Shown here one piece after another: positions 45,772 through 52,582 of a stretch of DNA of 52,582 bases. Every line of letters starts with the position of its first letter. Position 1 is the first letter of the stretch. The stretch is from Phycisphaerae bacterium. Lineage in GTDB: Bacteria > Planctomycetota > Phycisphaerae > UBA1845 > PWPN01. A model generated the notes under the pieces. That model searched no databases, was not told where the DNA came from, and saw only the letters and a list, made by a program, of their open reading frames with translations. The stretch spans positions 1 through 52,582 of the forward strand of contig JAAYDF010000180.1 in assembly GCA_012729395.1 (NCBI GenBank). The letters are read 5' to 3'. The translations under genes and the position numbers were made by a program.

Positions 45772-46737
45772 ATGAACGACCATGACGACGGCCTTCTGAT
45801 CTTCGGCGGATCGTCGAACCCCGCGTTGACCGAGGCCATCGGGCGATTCCTGGGCACGCCGGTCGGGCGGGCGAAGATCGACCGGTTCCCCGACGGCGAA
45901 ACGCTCATCAAGCTGGACGAAGACGTCCGGGGGCGCGACTGTTTCGTCATTCAGTCGACCTGCCCGCCGGTCAATGAGAACCTGATGGAGTTACTGATCT
46001 TCATCGATTGCCTCCATCGGGCGTCCGCTCGGCGTATCACCCCAGTGATCCCCTATTTCGGGTACGCCCGGCAGGACCGCAAGGCCGAAGGCCGAACGCC
46101 CATCACCGCCAAGCTCGTCGCCAACCTCATCAGCCAGGCGGGGGCGGACCGTGTGCTGGCGATGGACCTGCATGCCGAACAGATTCAGGGCTTCTTCGAT
46201 CTGCCCCTGGATCATCTGGCGGCGCTTCCGGTCATCAGCAAGCACATCGAGAGCATGGCTCTCAGCGACTGCGTGCTGGTCTCGCCGGACGTCGGCAACC
46301 TCAAACGTGCGACCGCCTATGCCCAACGGCTGGGCGGCGAACTGGCGGTCATCGACAAACGGCGGATCAGCGGTGAGTGCGCCGTGGCCGAGCGGGTGAT
46401 CGGCGACGTCGAGGGCAAGACGGTGATGCTGTTCGACGACATGATCACCACGGGCGGTACCGCCACGGAAGCGGTACGTATCTTGCGCGACCACGGGGCG
46501 AGCCGGTTCCTTCTGGCGGCAACGCACGCGGTGCTGGCCGATCCGGCACTCAGCCGAATCGAGAAAGCGGGCATCGACTGGATCGTCACCACGGATACGA
46601 TCCCACTGCGTCCGATCGCGGCACAAAGGCTTCCGCAGATCAAGGTGCTTTCGGTAGCCCCGCTGCTGGGTGAGGCCATCCGGCGGATTCACATGGACCA
46701 GTCGATCAGCGAAATGTTCAAGGCAGGCAAGCGATAG
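45772..46737 (+). CDS. prs: Ribose-phosphate pyrophosphokinase (PRPP synthetase)
   Basis: 321 aa. It makes PRPP from ribose-5-phosphate and ATP for nucleotide, His and Trp synthesis. Class I features are seen: RFPDGETLIKL near the N terminus, the ATP-binding YFGYARQDRK, the Mg-binding VLAMDLHAEQIQGFF, and the PRPP loop VMLFDDMITTGGTA. Length matches the family (about 315). It lies 20 bp after glmU and about 46 bp before rplY, as in many bacteria (glmU-prs-rplY-pth order). Confidence 0.96.
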   Translation: MNDHDDGLLIFGGSSNPALTEAIGRFLGTPVGRAKIDRFPDGETLIKLDEDVRGRDCFVIQSTCPPVNENLMELLIFIDCLHRASARRITPVIPYFGYARQDRKAEGRTPITAKLVANLISQAGADRVLAMDLHAEQIQGFFDLPLDHLAALPVISKHIESMALSDCVLVSPDVGNLKRATAYAQRLGGELAVIDKRRISGECAVAERVIGDVEGKTVMLFDDMITTGGTATEAVRILRDHGASRFLLAATHAVLADPALSRIEKAGIDWIVTTDTIPLRPIAAQRLPQIKVLSVAPLLGEAIRRIHMDQSISEMFKAGKR

Positions 46738-46783
46738 CCGGTCGCAACGCGACGGCAAGACGCGATTTCGGAGTACTTGCACA

Positions 46784-47431
46784 ATGGAGATGGCAAAGCT
46801 TCAAGGAGAAACAAGGAAGACCGGCGGCTCTCGGGCGGCCCAGCGGCTGCGCCGGGAAGGCAAGCTGCCCGGCGTCATCTACGGGCACGGCCAGGAGACG
46901 GCACACTTGGCGGTGGACGCCCATGCCGTGGCGGGGCTTGTCAGCGGCGGCTCCCACGTAATCGAGCTGACCATCGGGGGCACCGCTCACTCGGTGCTCA
47001 TCAAGGACGTCCAGTTCGACCACCTCGGGGAAACGCCCATCCACGTCGATTTCGTGCGGGTCGACCTGCACGAGCGGGTGACGGTGTCGGTGCCCCTGGA
47101 GTTCCGGGGAACGCCCGTCGGCATCCAAGAGGGCGGTCAGCTCGACGAAAGCATGATGGACATCGAGGTGGAGACCCTGGCCAGCCAGATCCCTGATACC
47201 ATCCGGGTCAATGTGGCCGACCTCAAGTTGGGCGACATTCTCCATGTGCGGGATCTGGAGTTGCCGTCCGGCATCAAGGCGATGACCAGCCCCGACGCGA
47301 TCGTTTGTGCGGTGCGAGCGAAGGTAACCGCGGAGACTGAGGCTGCGGCGACCACCGCGGAAGGCGAAGCGGCCCAACCGGAAATCATCACCGCCCGCGA
47401 ACACAAGGAAGAGGGAGCCGGGGAGAAGTAG
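46784..47431 (+). CDS. rplY: 50S ribosomal protein L25/Ctc (TL5 type)
   Basis: 215 aa 5S rRNA-binding protein. The N-terminal L25 domain has KTGGSRAAQRLRREGKLPGVIYGHG. The central TL5/Ctc domain has DVQFDHLGETPIHVDFVRVD and ADLKLGDILHVRDLELPSG. An acidic Ala/Glu-rich tail ends it. ATG 46784 is chosen (CGGAG upstream); ATG 46790 is possible. The gene is embedded in the prs-rplY-pth arrangement common in bacteria. Confidence 0.95.
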   Translation: MEMAKLQGETRKTGGSRAAQRLRREGKLPGVIYGHGQETAHLAVDAHAVAGLVSGGSHVIELTIGGTAHSVLIKDVQFDHLGETPIHVDFVRVDLHERVTVSVPLEFRGTPVGIQEGGQLDESMMDIEVETLASQIPDTIRVNVADLKLGDILHVRDLELPSGIKAMTSPDAIVCAVRAKVTAETEAAATTAEGEAAQPEIITAREHKEEGAGEK

Positions 47432-47511
47432 ACGAATGGTGAGAACCCGGCTTGCCGGGCAGGCCTTCAGGCTGCCTCGCGGGCCCAAGACGCCCGAGGA
47501 TGAGCGTGGCG

Positions 47512-48105
47512 ATGAGACTCATCGTGGGCCTCGGCAATCCGGGGCAGAAGTACAAGGGAACGAGGCACAACGTCGGGTTCTGCTGTATCGACGAGCTAGC
47601 CCGGCGATGGCAGGTGGAACTGAGCCGGCGGATGTTTCACGGCATCGGCTGGACGGGCGTGATGCGTGGCGAGCGTGTGCTGCTGCTCAAGCCCGGCACA
47701 TATATGAACCTGAGCGGGCAGTCGGTGGGTGAGGCGGCGAGTTTTCACAAAGTCGCCCCGAGCGATCTGCTGGTGATTGTGGACGACATGGCCCTGCCGA
47801 CGGGGCGACTCCGAGTACGAGCGAAGGGGTCAGCCGGCGGGCACAACGGGCTGTCGAACATCATCGAGCGGCTGGGTCACGAGGATTTTGCCCGCGTGCG
47901 GATCGGTATTGACCAGGTCCGCGGTGAACGAATGGTTGGCCATGTGCTCAGCCCGTTCACGGAAGAGGAAGATCGAATCATGGAGCCGGCCATCCGGCGG
48001 GCGGCGGACGCCGTCGAATGCTGGCTGGCTGATGGGATAGACACGGCCATGAACCGGTACAATCGTTCTGAGGAGCAGGCAGGCGGGTCACAAGAAGCCC
48101 GCTGA
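47512..48105 (+). CDS. pth: Peptidyl-tRNA hydrolase
   Basis: 197 aa. It releases peptides from prematurely dropped peptidyl-tRNAs. It starts MRLIVGLGNPG, placing Asn at about position 9; the catalytic His is in GTRHNVGF. KPGTYMNLSGQSV, VDDMALPTGRLR and GSAGGHNGLSNI are family motifs. ATG 47512 is chosen because the family begins at this residue and GAGGA lies 11 nt upstream. Frames starting 60 nt earlier are not conserved. It is the fourth gene of the cluster. Confidence 0.95.
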   Translation: MRLIVGLGNPGQKYKGTRHNVGFCCIDELARRWQVELSRRMFHGIGWTGVMRGERVLLLKPGTYMNLSGQSVGEAASFHKVAPSDLLVIVDDMALPTGRLRVRAKGSAGGHNGLSNIIERLGHEDFARVRIGIDQVRGERMVGHVLSPFTEEEDRIMEPAIRRAADAVECWLADGIDTAMNRYNRSEEQAGGSQEAR

Positions 48106-48129
48106 CGGCTATTTCGGAGGTGCTCTACG

Positions 48130-48624
48130 TTGAACAAGTACGAAGCGATGTTTCTGTTTGACCCGGCCTTTTCGCCCGAATGGGACAAGATCCAGGCCGA
48201 GGTGGACCGCCTCATGCAACGGGCGGAGGCCAAGTTGATCGTGTGCGGCAAGTGGGATGAGCGGCGGCTGGCGTATGAGATTCACGGCTGCAAACGAGCC
48301 ATCTACGTGCTGGCGTACTTCGAGGCGGCCCCGGATCGGATCTCGGGCATGGAACGCGACGTCCAGCTCTCCGAATCCTGCCTGCGGTGCCTGGTCCTGC
48401 GAGCGGACCACTTGACCGAAGAACAGATGCGAGAAGCCACCACCTCGCCTTGCCATGGCAACGTCCCCGAGAGCATGGCCGGTGAGCACTATCGGCGCGG
48501 CCAGGGAGATCGCCCGGAGCGTCCCCATCACGGCGGTGCCAGAAGAGATGACGCGGAGGGACGCGCGGGCACAGTGGCGGAGGAACCGCCGGCCGAACTC
48601 GACGACGCGATTGACCTCGCCTAA
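48130..48624 (+). CDS. rpsF: 30S ribosomal protein S6
   Basis: 164 aa. The start is TTG 48130 with a strong GGAGGT site about 8 nt upstream. The S6 fold is clear from NKYEAMFLFDP, LIVCGKWDERRLAYEIHGC and AIYVLAYFEA. A Gly/Arg/Glu-rich C-terminal extension of about 60 residues goes beyond the usual ~100 aa. It binds S18 and 16S rRNA in the 30S platform. It is followed after 17 bp by ssb, the usual neighbour. Confidence 0.92.
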   Translation: MNKYEAMFLFDPAFSPEWDKIQAEVDRLMQRAEAKLIVCGKWDERRLAYEIHGCKRAIYVLAYFEAAPDRISGMERDVQLSESCLRCLVLRADHLTEEQMREATTSPCHGNVPESMAGEHYRRGQGDRPERPHHGGARRDDAEGRAGTVAEEPPAELDDAIDLA

Positions 48625-48641
48625 CTTTGAGAGAACAAGCC

Positions 48642-49109
48642 ATGGCAAGCTACAACCGTGTGATCCTGGCTGGCAACCTGACCCGCGACCCACAGTTGTC
48701 GTACACGCCGAGCAACACCCCTGTGTGCGAGTTCGGCCTGGCCGTGAACCGCCGATGGCGCGACAAGGACGGGAACAACCGAGACGAGGTCTGCTACGTG
48801 GATTTGACCTCCTACGGCCGTGCGGGCGAGACGATCAACCAGTACATGCGTAAGGGCAATCCGATCCTGGTCGAAGGACGATTGCGGTTCCAGCAATGGA
48901 CCAGCAAAGAGGGCCAGAAACGCAACCGACTGGACGTGATTGTTGAGAACTTCACGTTCCTGGGCGGTGGACAGGGCGGTGGTCAGGGTGGCGGACAGCG
49001 CCCCGCCGCTGAGCCCAGAGGCGCTTACCGGGGGACTGCGGACGCGGATGTGCCCCCGGCGTATGACGACGACCGACCGCCGCTCGACGACAGCGACACG
49101 CCTTTCTGA
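48642..49109 (+). CDS. ssb: Single-stranded DNA-binding protein
   Basis: 155 aa. The ATG at 48642 has GAGAGA upstream. The OB fold shows MASYNRVILAGNLTRDPQLS, DLTSYGRAGETINQYMRKG and GRLRFQQWTSKEGQKR. A Gly/Gln linker (GGGQGGGQGGGQ) leads to an acidic C-terminal tip ending DDSDTPF, the usual docking site for repair and replication proteins. It lies between rpsF and rplI, where rpsR would often follow. Confidence 0.95.
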   Translation: MASYNRVILAGNLTRDPQLSYTPSNTPVCEFGLAVNRRWRDKDGNNRDEVCYVDLTSYGRAGETINQYMRKGNPILVEGRLRFQQWTSKEGQKRNRLDVIVENFTFLGGGQGGGQGGGQRPAAEPRGAYRGTADADVPPAYDDDRPPLDDSDTPF

Positions 49110-49150
49110 GAAGGCGTGCGAGAACGTGAAGCGGCGCCGAGACCGTGAGG

Positions 49151-49177
49151 AACCGCTTCCTGACGGGCGCGGCTCAG
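49151..49177 (+). repeat. Single REP arm between ssb and rplI
   Basis: The 25 bp 49151-49175 match one arm of the inverted repeat at 26416-26485 (compare 26458-26482) with one mismatch. It lies in the 175-bp ssb-rplI gap where rpsR is normally found. It therefore marks a site of small-element insertion within an otherwise conserved ribosomal cluster. Confidence 0.7.
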
Positions 49178-49284
49178 ATTGGGACGAACTGATCGGGATG
49201 ATGGAATCGGGCGGCCAAAGGCGTGCAACGCCCGGCACGAGGTGATATAAATCAGATTGCGTGCTCATCACGCGAGGTGACGAG

Positions 49285-49860
49285 ATGAAGCTCTTATTGC
49301 GACGGGATATTCCGAATGTCGGCTTGGCCGGCGATGTGGTCGAGGTGAAGGAAGGGTACGCCCGCAACTACCTGATTCCGTACCATCTGGGTGTGCTCCC
49401 CACGACGGCCAACATGAAGGCCATCGAGGAGGACAAGAAGCGGGCGGAAGAAGAGCGTCGGCTACGCCGGTCGGCCCTGGAGAAGCAGGCCGAACGCATG
49501 CGCGACATCGAGGTGACCATCGCGTCGGCATGCAATCCCGAGGGCCGGCTCTATGGCTCCGTCGGGCCGCGAGAGATCGCCGCAGCCCTTCGCGATGAAG
49601 GCCACGACGTCGAAGCCAAGCAGGTGCAGTTGCGCGAGCCCCTCCGCCAAATCGACAATATCACCGTCCCGGTCATGTTCGCCGAGGATCTCGTCGTCGA
49701 GGTCAAGGTCTGGATCGTCCGCGAAAGCGGGAGCGGGGAGATCGAGGAGGAAGAGCCGACGGCCCACCATGATTTCGACGCCCAGGATCGCCGCGGCGGC
49801 AGGGAGGGTGACCGATATGGCCGCGGAAACGAAGTCGACGCCATCGAGACCGATCTCTGA
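49285..49860 (+). CDS. rplI: 50S ribosomal protein L9, extended
   Basis: 191 aa. The start ATG 49285 has GAGGTG 5 nt upstream. The L9 N-terminal domain is MKLLLRRDIPNVGLAGDVVEVKEGYARNYLIP in part; a connecting charged helix (EEDKKRAEEERRLRRSALEK) and the C-terminal domain (GRLYGSVGPREIAAALRDEG) follow. About 40 extra residues, rich in Glu, Asp and Arg, extend past the usual ~150 aa. The last 44 bp overlap the start of dnaB, so the two are translated from one message. Confidence 0.95.
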   Translation: MKLLLRRDIPNVGLAGDVVEVKEGYARNYLIPYHLGVLPTTANMKAIEEDKKRAEEERRLRRSALEKQAERMRDIEVTIASACNPEGRLYGSVGPREIAAALRDEGHDVEAKQVQLREPLRQIDNITVPVMFAEDLVVEVKVWIVRESGSGEIEEEEPTAHHDFDAQDRRGGREGDRYGRGNEVDAIETDL

Positions 49861-51289
49861 CAGCCCGGCATCACCCAGCCCCCTGGAACGCATTCCGCCT
49901 CAGGACATCGAGGCGGAGATGGCCCTCTTGGGGGCCATGATGCTGGATCGTGAGGTGATCGGCGACGTCACCCCGATCATCCACCCCGACGACGTGGACC
50001 GGTTCTACCGGCCGGACCACCGCAAGATCTTCGAGACGCTCTGCCAGCTTTACGAACGTGGCGAGCCGGTCGACTTGGTTGTCGTGCGCGACGAGCTGCG
50101 CCGCCGGGGTATCCTCGATCAGGTCGGCGGCGTCGACTACATCGCCCAGTTAGCCGAATCCATCCCCAATCACCTGCACGCCGAGTATTACGCCCGCATC
50201 GTCCGCGACAAGGCCATGCTTCGCGATCTCATCGGCGTGGCCGCCCGGATCAACGACTCAGCCTATGAGCCGCGGGACGACGCACGGGCCATCCTGGACG
50301 AGGCGGAAGAGATGCTCTTCCGCGTCACCGACCAGCGAATCAGCGAGCAGGCAACCCAGATTCGAGAGCAGCTCGAGGCGGTCTTCAGCCAGATCGAGGC
50401 ACGCGAGGGACATTACATCAGCGGCGTGGCCACCGGGTTCGTCGAGCTCGACGACCTGCTCAGCGGTCTGCAGCCTGGCGAAATGATCGTGATTGCCGCC
50501 CGTCCGAGCATGGGCAAGACAGCGTTCGGGCTAACCATTGCCGAGCACATCGCCGCCAACGACGGGATTCCCGTGGCCTTCTTCTCGATGGAGATGAGCA
50601 AGCAATCGGTCGCCCAGCGTCTCCTGTGCGCCCGGGCACGAGTCAATTCGCACCGCGTGCGGCGAAACATGGTCAGCGAAGAGGACATCCAGGAACTCCA
50701 GCAAGCGTGCGCCGAGCTGTCGGACATGCCCCTGTACGTGGACGACACGCCGGGCATGAGTGCTCTCGAACTGCGAGCCAAGACCCGTCGCTTGCACCAG
50801 CGGCACGGTATCAAAGCGGTGTTCATCGACTACCTGCAGTTGATGCATGGCCCGGCCAAGATTGAGAGCCGCCAGCAGGAAGTGGCCCAGATCAGCCGGG
50901 GCCTCAAAGCCCTGGCCCGCGATCTCAATATCCCCGTGGTGGTCATGGCCCAACTCAACCGCAACCCCGAAGGCCGAACCGACAAAAAGCCGATTCTCAG
51001 CGACTTGCGTGAATCCGGGGCCATCGAACAGGACGCCGACGTCGTCATCCTCCTCCACCGCGAGGACTACTACTTCAAGATCAAAGGCGAGGAGCCGCCG
51101 GAAGAGGTCCGAGGCCAAGCGGATATCATCGTCGCCAAACAGCGCAACGGCCCGACGCGTACCGTGAAACTGCAGTTCACCGAGGAACTCACCCGCTTCG
51201 AGAACCTCAGTGTGGGCGGCGAGCCCGCGTACATTCCCAACAACCAGTACACCGCTCAGCCCGTTATCGACGACCCCGCCCCGTTCTGA
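49817..51289 (+). CDS. dnaB: Replicative DNA helicase DnaB
   Basis: 490 aa hexameric helicase. ATG 49817 has GGAGGG about 8 nt upstream and overlaps the 3' end of rplI; longer frames run antisense-like into rplI. The N-terminal domain starts IPPQDIEAEMALLGAMMLD. The RecA-like domain has Walker A AARPSMGKTAF, FFSMEMSKQSVAQR, Walker B AVFIDYLQLM and LKALARDLNIPVVVMAQLNR. It carries DLRESGAIEQDADVVILLHR and FTEELTRFENL near the C terminus. No intein is present. The rplI-dnaB order is conserved widely. Confidence 0.96.
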   Translation: MAAETKSTPSRPISDSPASPSPLERIPPQDIEAEMALLGAMMLDREVIGDVTPIIHPDDVDRFYRPDHRKIFETLCQLYERGEPVDLVVVRDELRRRGILDQVGGVDYIAQLAESIPNHLHAEYYARIVRDKAMLRDLIGVAARINDSAYEPRDDARAILDEAEEMLFRVTDQRISEQATQIREQLEAVFSQIEAREGHYISGVATGFVELDDLLSGLQPGEMIVIAARPSMGKTAFGLTIAEHIAANDGIPVAFFSMEMSKQSVAQRLLCARARVNSHRVRRNMVSEEDIQELQQACAELSDMPLYVDDTPGMSALELRAKTRRLHQRHGIKAVFIDYLQLMHGPAKIESRQQEVAQISRGLKALARDLNIPVVVMAQLNRNPEGRTDKKPILSDLRESGAIEQDADVVILLHREDYYFKIKGEEPPEEVRGQADIIVAKQRNGPTRTVKLQFTEELTRFENLSVGGEPAYIPNNQYTAQPVIDDPAPF

Positions 51290-51313
51290 CGCACCGGCGA
51301 GGGCATACTCCGG

Positions 51314-52396
51314 TCAAGGACGAATGTCGAGCACCACCTTGAGCGCCGACCCATCCGCAGCCAGACGAAACGCCTCGTCGTGCTCGGCCAAGGGAAACCG
51401 ATGGGTCACCAGGGCCGCGAGATCCAGCTTCCCCCCCGCCGCCAAAGCCAACGCCGCCGCGAAATCGCTTCGTCGCGATTCCGAAGCACCATAGACGCGC
51501 ACCTGCCGGTAATGAATGGCGTTGGGATCTATCGTCGCGACGCTCTTGACGGGGAAACCGGCAAACAGGCTCACCCGACCACACCGTCGCACCGCGTTGA
51601 CCGCGACCGATGCCAACTCCGGCACGCCGACCGCCACGATCGCGGCATCGAACCGTTCGGTCGCCTTGAATTCCTCCGGGCCACAGGTTTCTTCCGCGCC
51701 GAGCCGCAAGGCGATCTCCCGGCGAGAAGCACGCGGCTCCACCACCACGACCTGCCGAAGACGCGTCCCGCATCGTGCCCGCGCCAAGAGCAGATGCATC
51801 AACCCGATCGGCCCGGCACCAAAGATCACCAGCGACTCAGGCCAGGACGCGTCCGCCGAATCCGAGTCCGGACTCAAGCCCATCTCCTCCTGCCCGTTGA
51901 TGCAACAAGCCAGAGGCTCGATGAGCGGCGCCCACGCCAGATCCACGCTCGCCGGCAGCTTGAACAGATTGCCGCGAGCCACCGCGTGCGAGGGGATGAG
52001 CATGTACTCGGCAAATGCGCCGTCAGTGTGATAGCCAAGCGTCCGCCGACCATCGCACAGATTCTCGCGACCCGCCAGACAACAAGCACAGCGTCCGCAG
52101 GACTCCACCACGCAGACCGCCACGGCCTCCCCGGGCTGATACTCGCGGACCCCCGCCCCGACCGCCGCCACCGTACCAGCCCCCTCGTGCCCGATCGGAT
52201 GCCCTACCCGCACATCGCGCGTTTTGGTCCCGGCCACGATCCGCAGATCGCTCCCGCAAATCGCCGCCGTGTGGATGCGAACCAGCACCTCGCCTTCGCC
52301 CGGCAAGGGCCGCGGAATCGACCGGAGCACCAGTCGGCCCGGCCCGTCGAATACCAACGCCTGCATGGTTTCATCGGGTCTCACGCTGTGTCTCAT
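51314..52396 (-). CDS. Zinc-dependent alcohol/polyol dehydrogenase (MDR family)
   Basis: 360 aa. Medium-chain dehydrogenase/reductase: catalytic zinc ligands are Cys in AAICGSDLR and His in GHEGAG; a structural zinc site has four Cys in CVVESCGRCACCLAGRENLC. The Rossmann fold motif is VIFGAGPIGLMHLLLARA. It resembles sorbitol or threonine dehydrogenases; the exact substrate cannot be told. ATG 52396 is reported because GAGGAAGG lies immediately before it. ATG 52366 (MQALVF) may be the more typical start. It is convergent with dnaB, 24 bp away. Confidence 0.88.
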   Translation of the reverse strand: MRHSVRPDETMQALVFDGPGRLVLRSIPRPLPGEGEVLVRIHTAAICGSDLRIVAGTKTRDVRVGHPIGHEGAGTVAAVGAGVREYQPGEAVAVCVVESCGRCACCLAGRENLCDGRRTLGYHTDGAFAEYMLIPSHAVARGNLFKLPASVDLAWAPLIEPLACCINGQEEMGLSPDSDSADASWPESLVIFGAGPIGLMHLLLARARCGTRLRQVVVVEPRASRREIALRLGAEETCGPEEFKATERFDAAIVAVGVPELASVAVNAVRRCGRVSLFAGFPVKSVATIDPNAIHYRQVRVYGASESRRSDFAAALALAAGGKLDLAALVTHRFPLAEHDEAFRLAADGSALKVVLDIRP

Positions 52397-52557
52397 CCTT
52401 CCTCGCCTTCCCCGTGCGCCAGTGCTCTTCGAGCAGTGCGGACCGCGCACCCAACACGCAACTTACCTCCGTCGAAATGAGTTAACCGCTTGAACCAGGA
52501 AGGCTTAAGGGCTGTTTCGGCTTTCAAATGTAGCCACGTACATTTCTGAAATAGTCC

Positions 52558-52582
52558 TTGACAAGATTCGTTATATGTGGTA
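52558..52582 (+). promoter_or_regulatory. Possible promoter -35 box at window edge
   Basis: A perfect TTGACA at 52558-52563 lies 17 bp before the final TA of the window, where a -10 box would begin. It cannot be judged further because the sequence ends. Confidence 0.25.

Noticed and set aside
49110-49245. Small frame encoding PLPDGRGSD-like residues between ssb and rplI
   Set aside because: This peptide is the translation of a REP arm also seen near 26458, so it is a repeat artefact and not a gene.
51380-52480. Plus-strand open frame opposite the dehydrogenase
   Set aside because: The minus-strand frame carries complete zinc-site and Rossmann motifs, so this one is a shadow.

Overview
This is a GC-rich window that reads as a chromosome segment of a Planctomycetota bacterium, probably Phycisphaerae-like and perhaps a metagenome assembly. 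The evidence is: several giant secreted proteins ending in dockerin or paired-EF-hand modules, a PEP-CTERM protein with a choice-of-anchor domain, a BamA outer-membrane assembly protein, and a tandem (duplicated) UvrA of the kind known from the PVC superphylum. Starts include ATG, GTG and TTG, usually behind clear Shine-Dalgarno sequences.

Layout. 1-1296: tRNA-Lys(TTT) with a good promoter, inside intergenic DNA carrying a three-way-junction palindrome and two copies of a MITE-like element. 1297-8309: a beta-helix/dockerin protein, a secreted glycosidase-like protein, and a PEP-CTERM protein with a consensus sigma70-type promoter. 8553-12048: an ABC ATPase, an IS1380-family transposase and a Tat-exported sugar-isomerase-like TIM barrel. 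12707-23843: three very large secreted proteins on the minus strand (sialidase-like propeller; DNRLRE plus PHP phosphoesterase; GerMN plus amidase_3 plus Ig repeats), separated by 0.5-0.8 kb of apparently non-coding DNA. 24237-28784: a methyltransferase, two SGNH hydrolases, MoaA and a tiny Trp/Tyr/Asp-rich secreted protein.

29054-36912 is the most unusual part. A tandem UvrA (NBD1A, NBD2A, NBD1B, NBD2B and a C-terminal duplicated domain) is cut into two genes exactly between NBD1A and NBD2A by a REP-associated tyrosine transposase (RAYT) flanked by REP palindromes. The upstream piece takes its stop codon from the REP. The downstream piece contains an in-frame 83-bp REPIN-like inverted repeat (26-bp perfect arms) translated as the linker between UvrA copies A and B.

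36989-41002: a DOMON/CBM9-like protein with a MITE core inside its coding sequence, a membrane coiled-coil protein whose stop codon lies in the end of another MITE copy, and an AsnB. 41465-51289: bamA, a structured leader and tRNA-Gln(TTG), then a co-directional housekeeping cluster glmU-prs-rplY-pth-rpsF-ssb-rplI-dnaB in which rpsR is absent and dnaB overlaps rplI. The window ends with a zinc-dependent dehydrogenase on the minus strand.

The recurring theme is small palindromic mobile elements of at least four kinds that sit not only between genes but at stop codons and inside coding linkers. All function calls come from motif recognition by eye; no database search was run.
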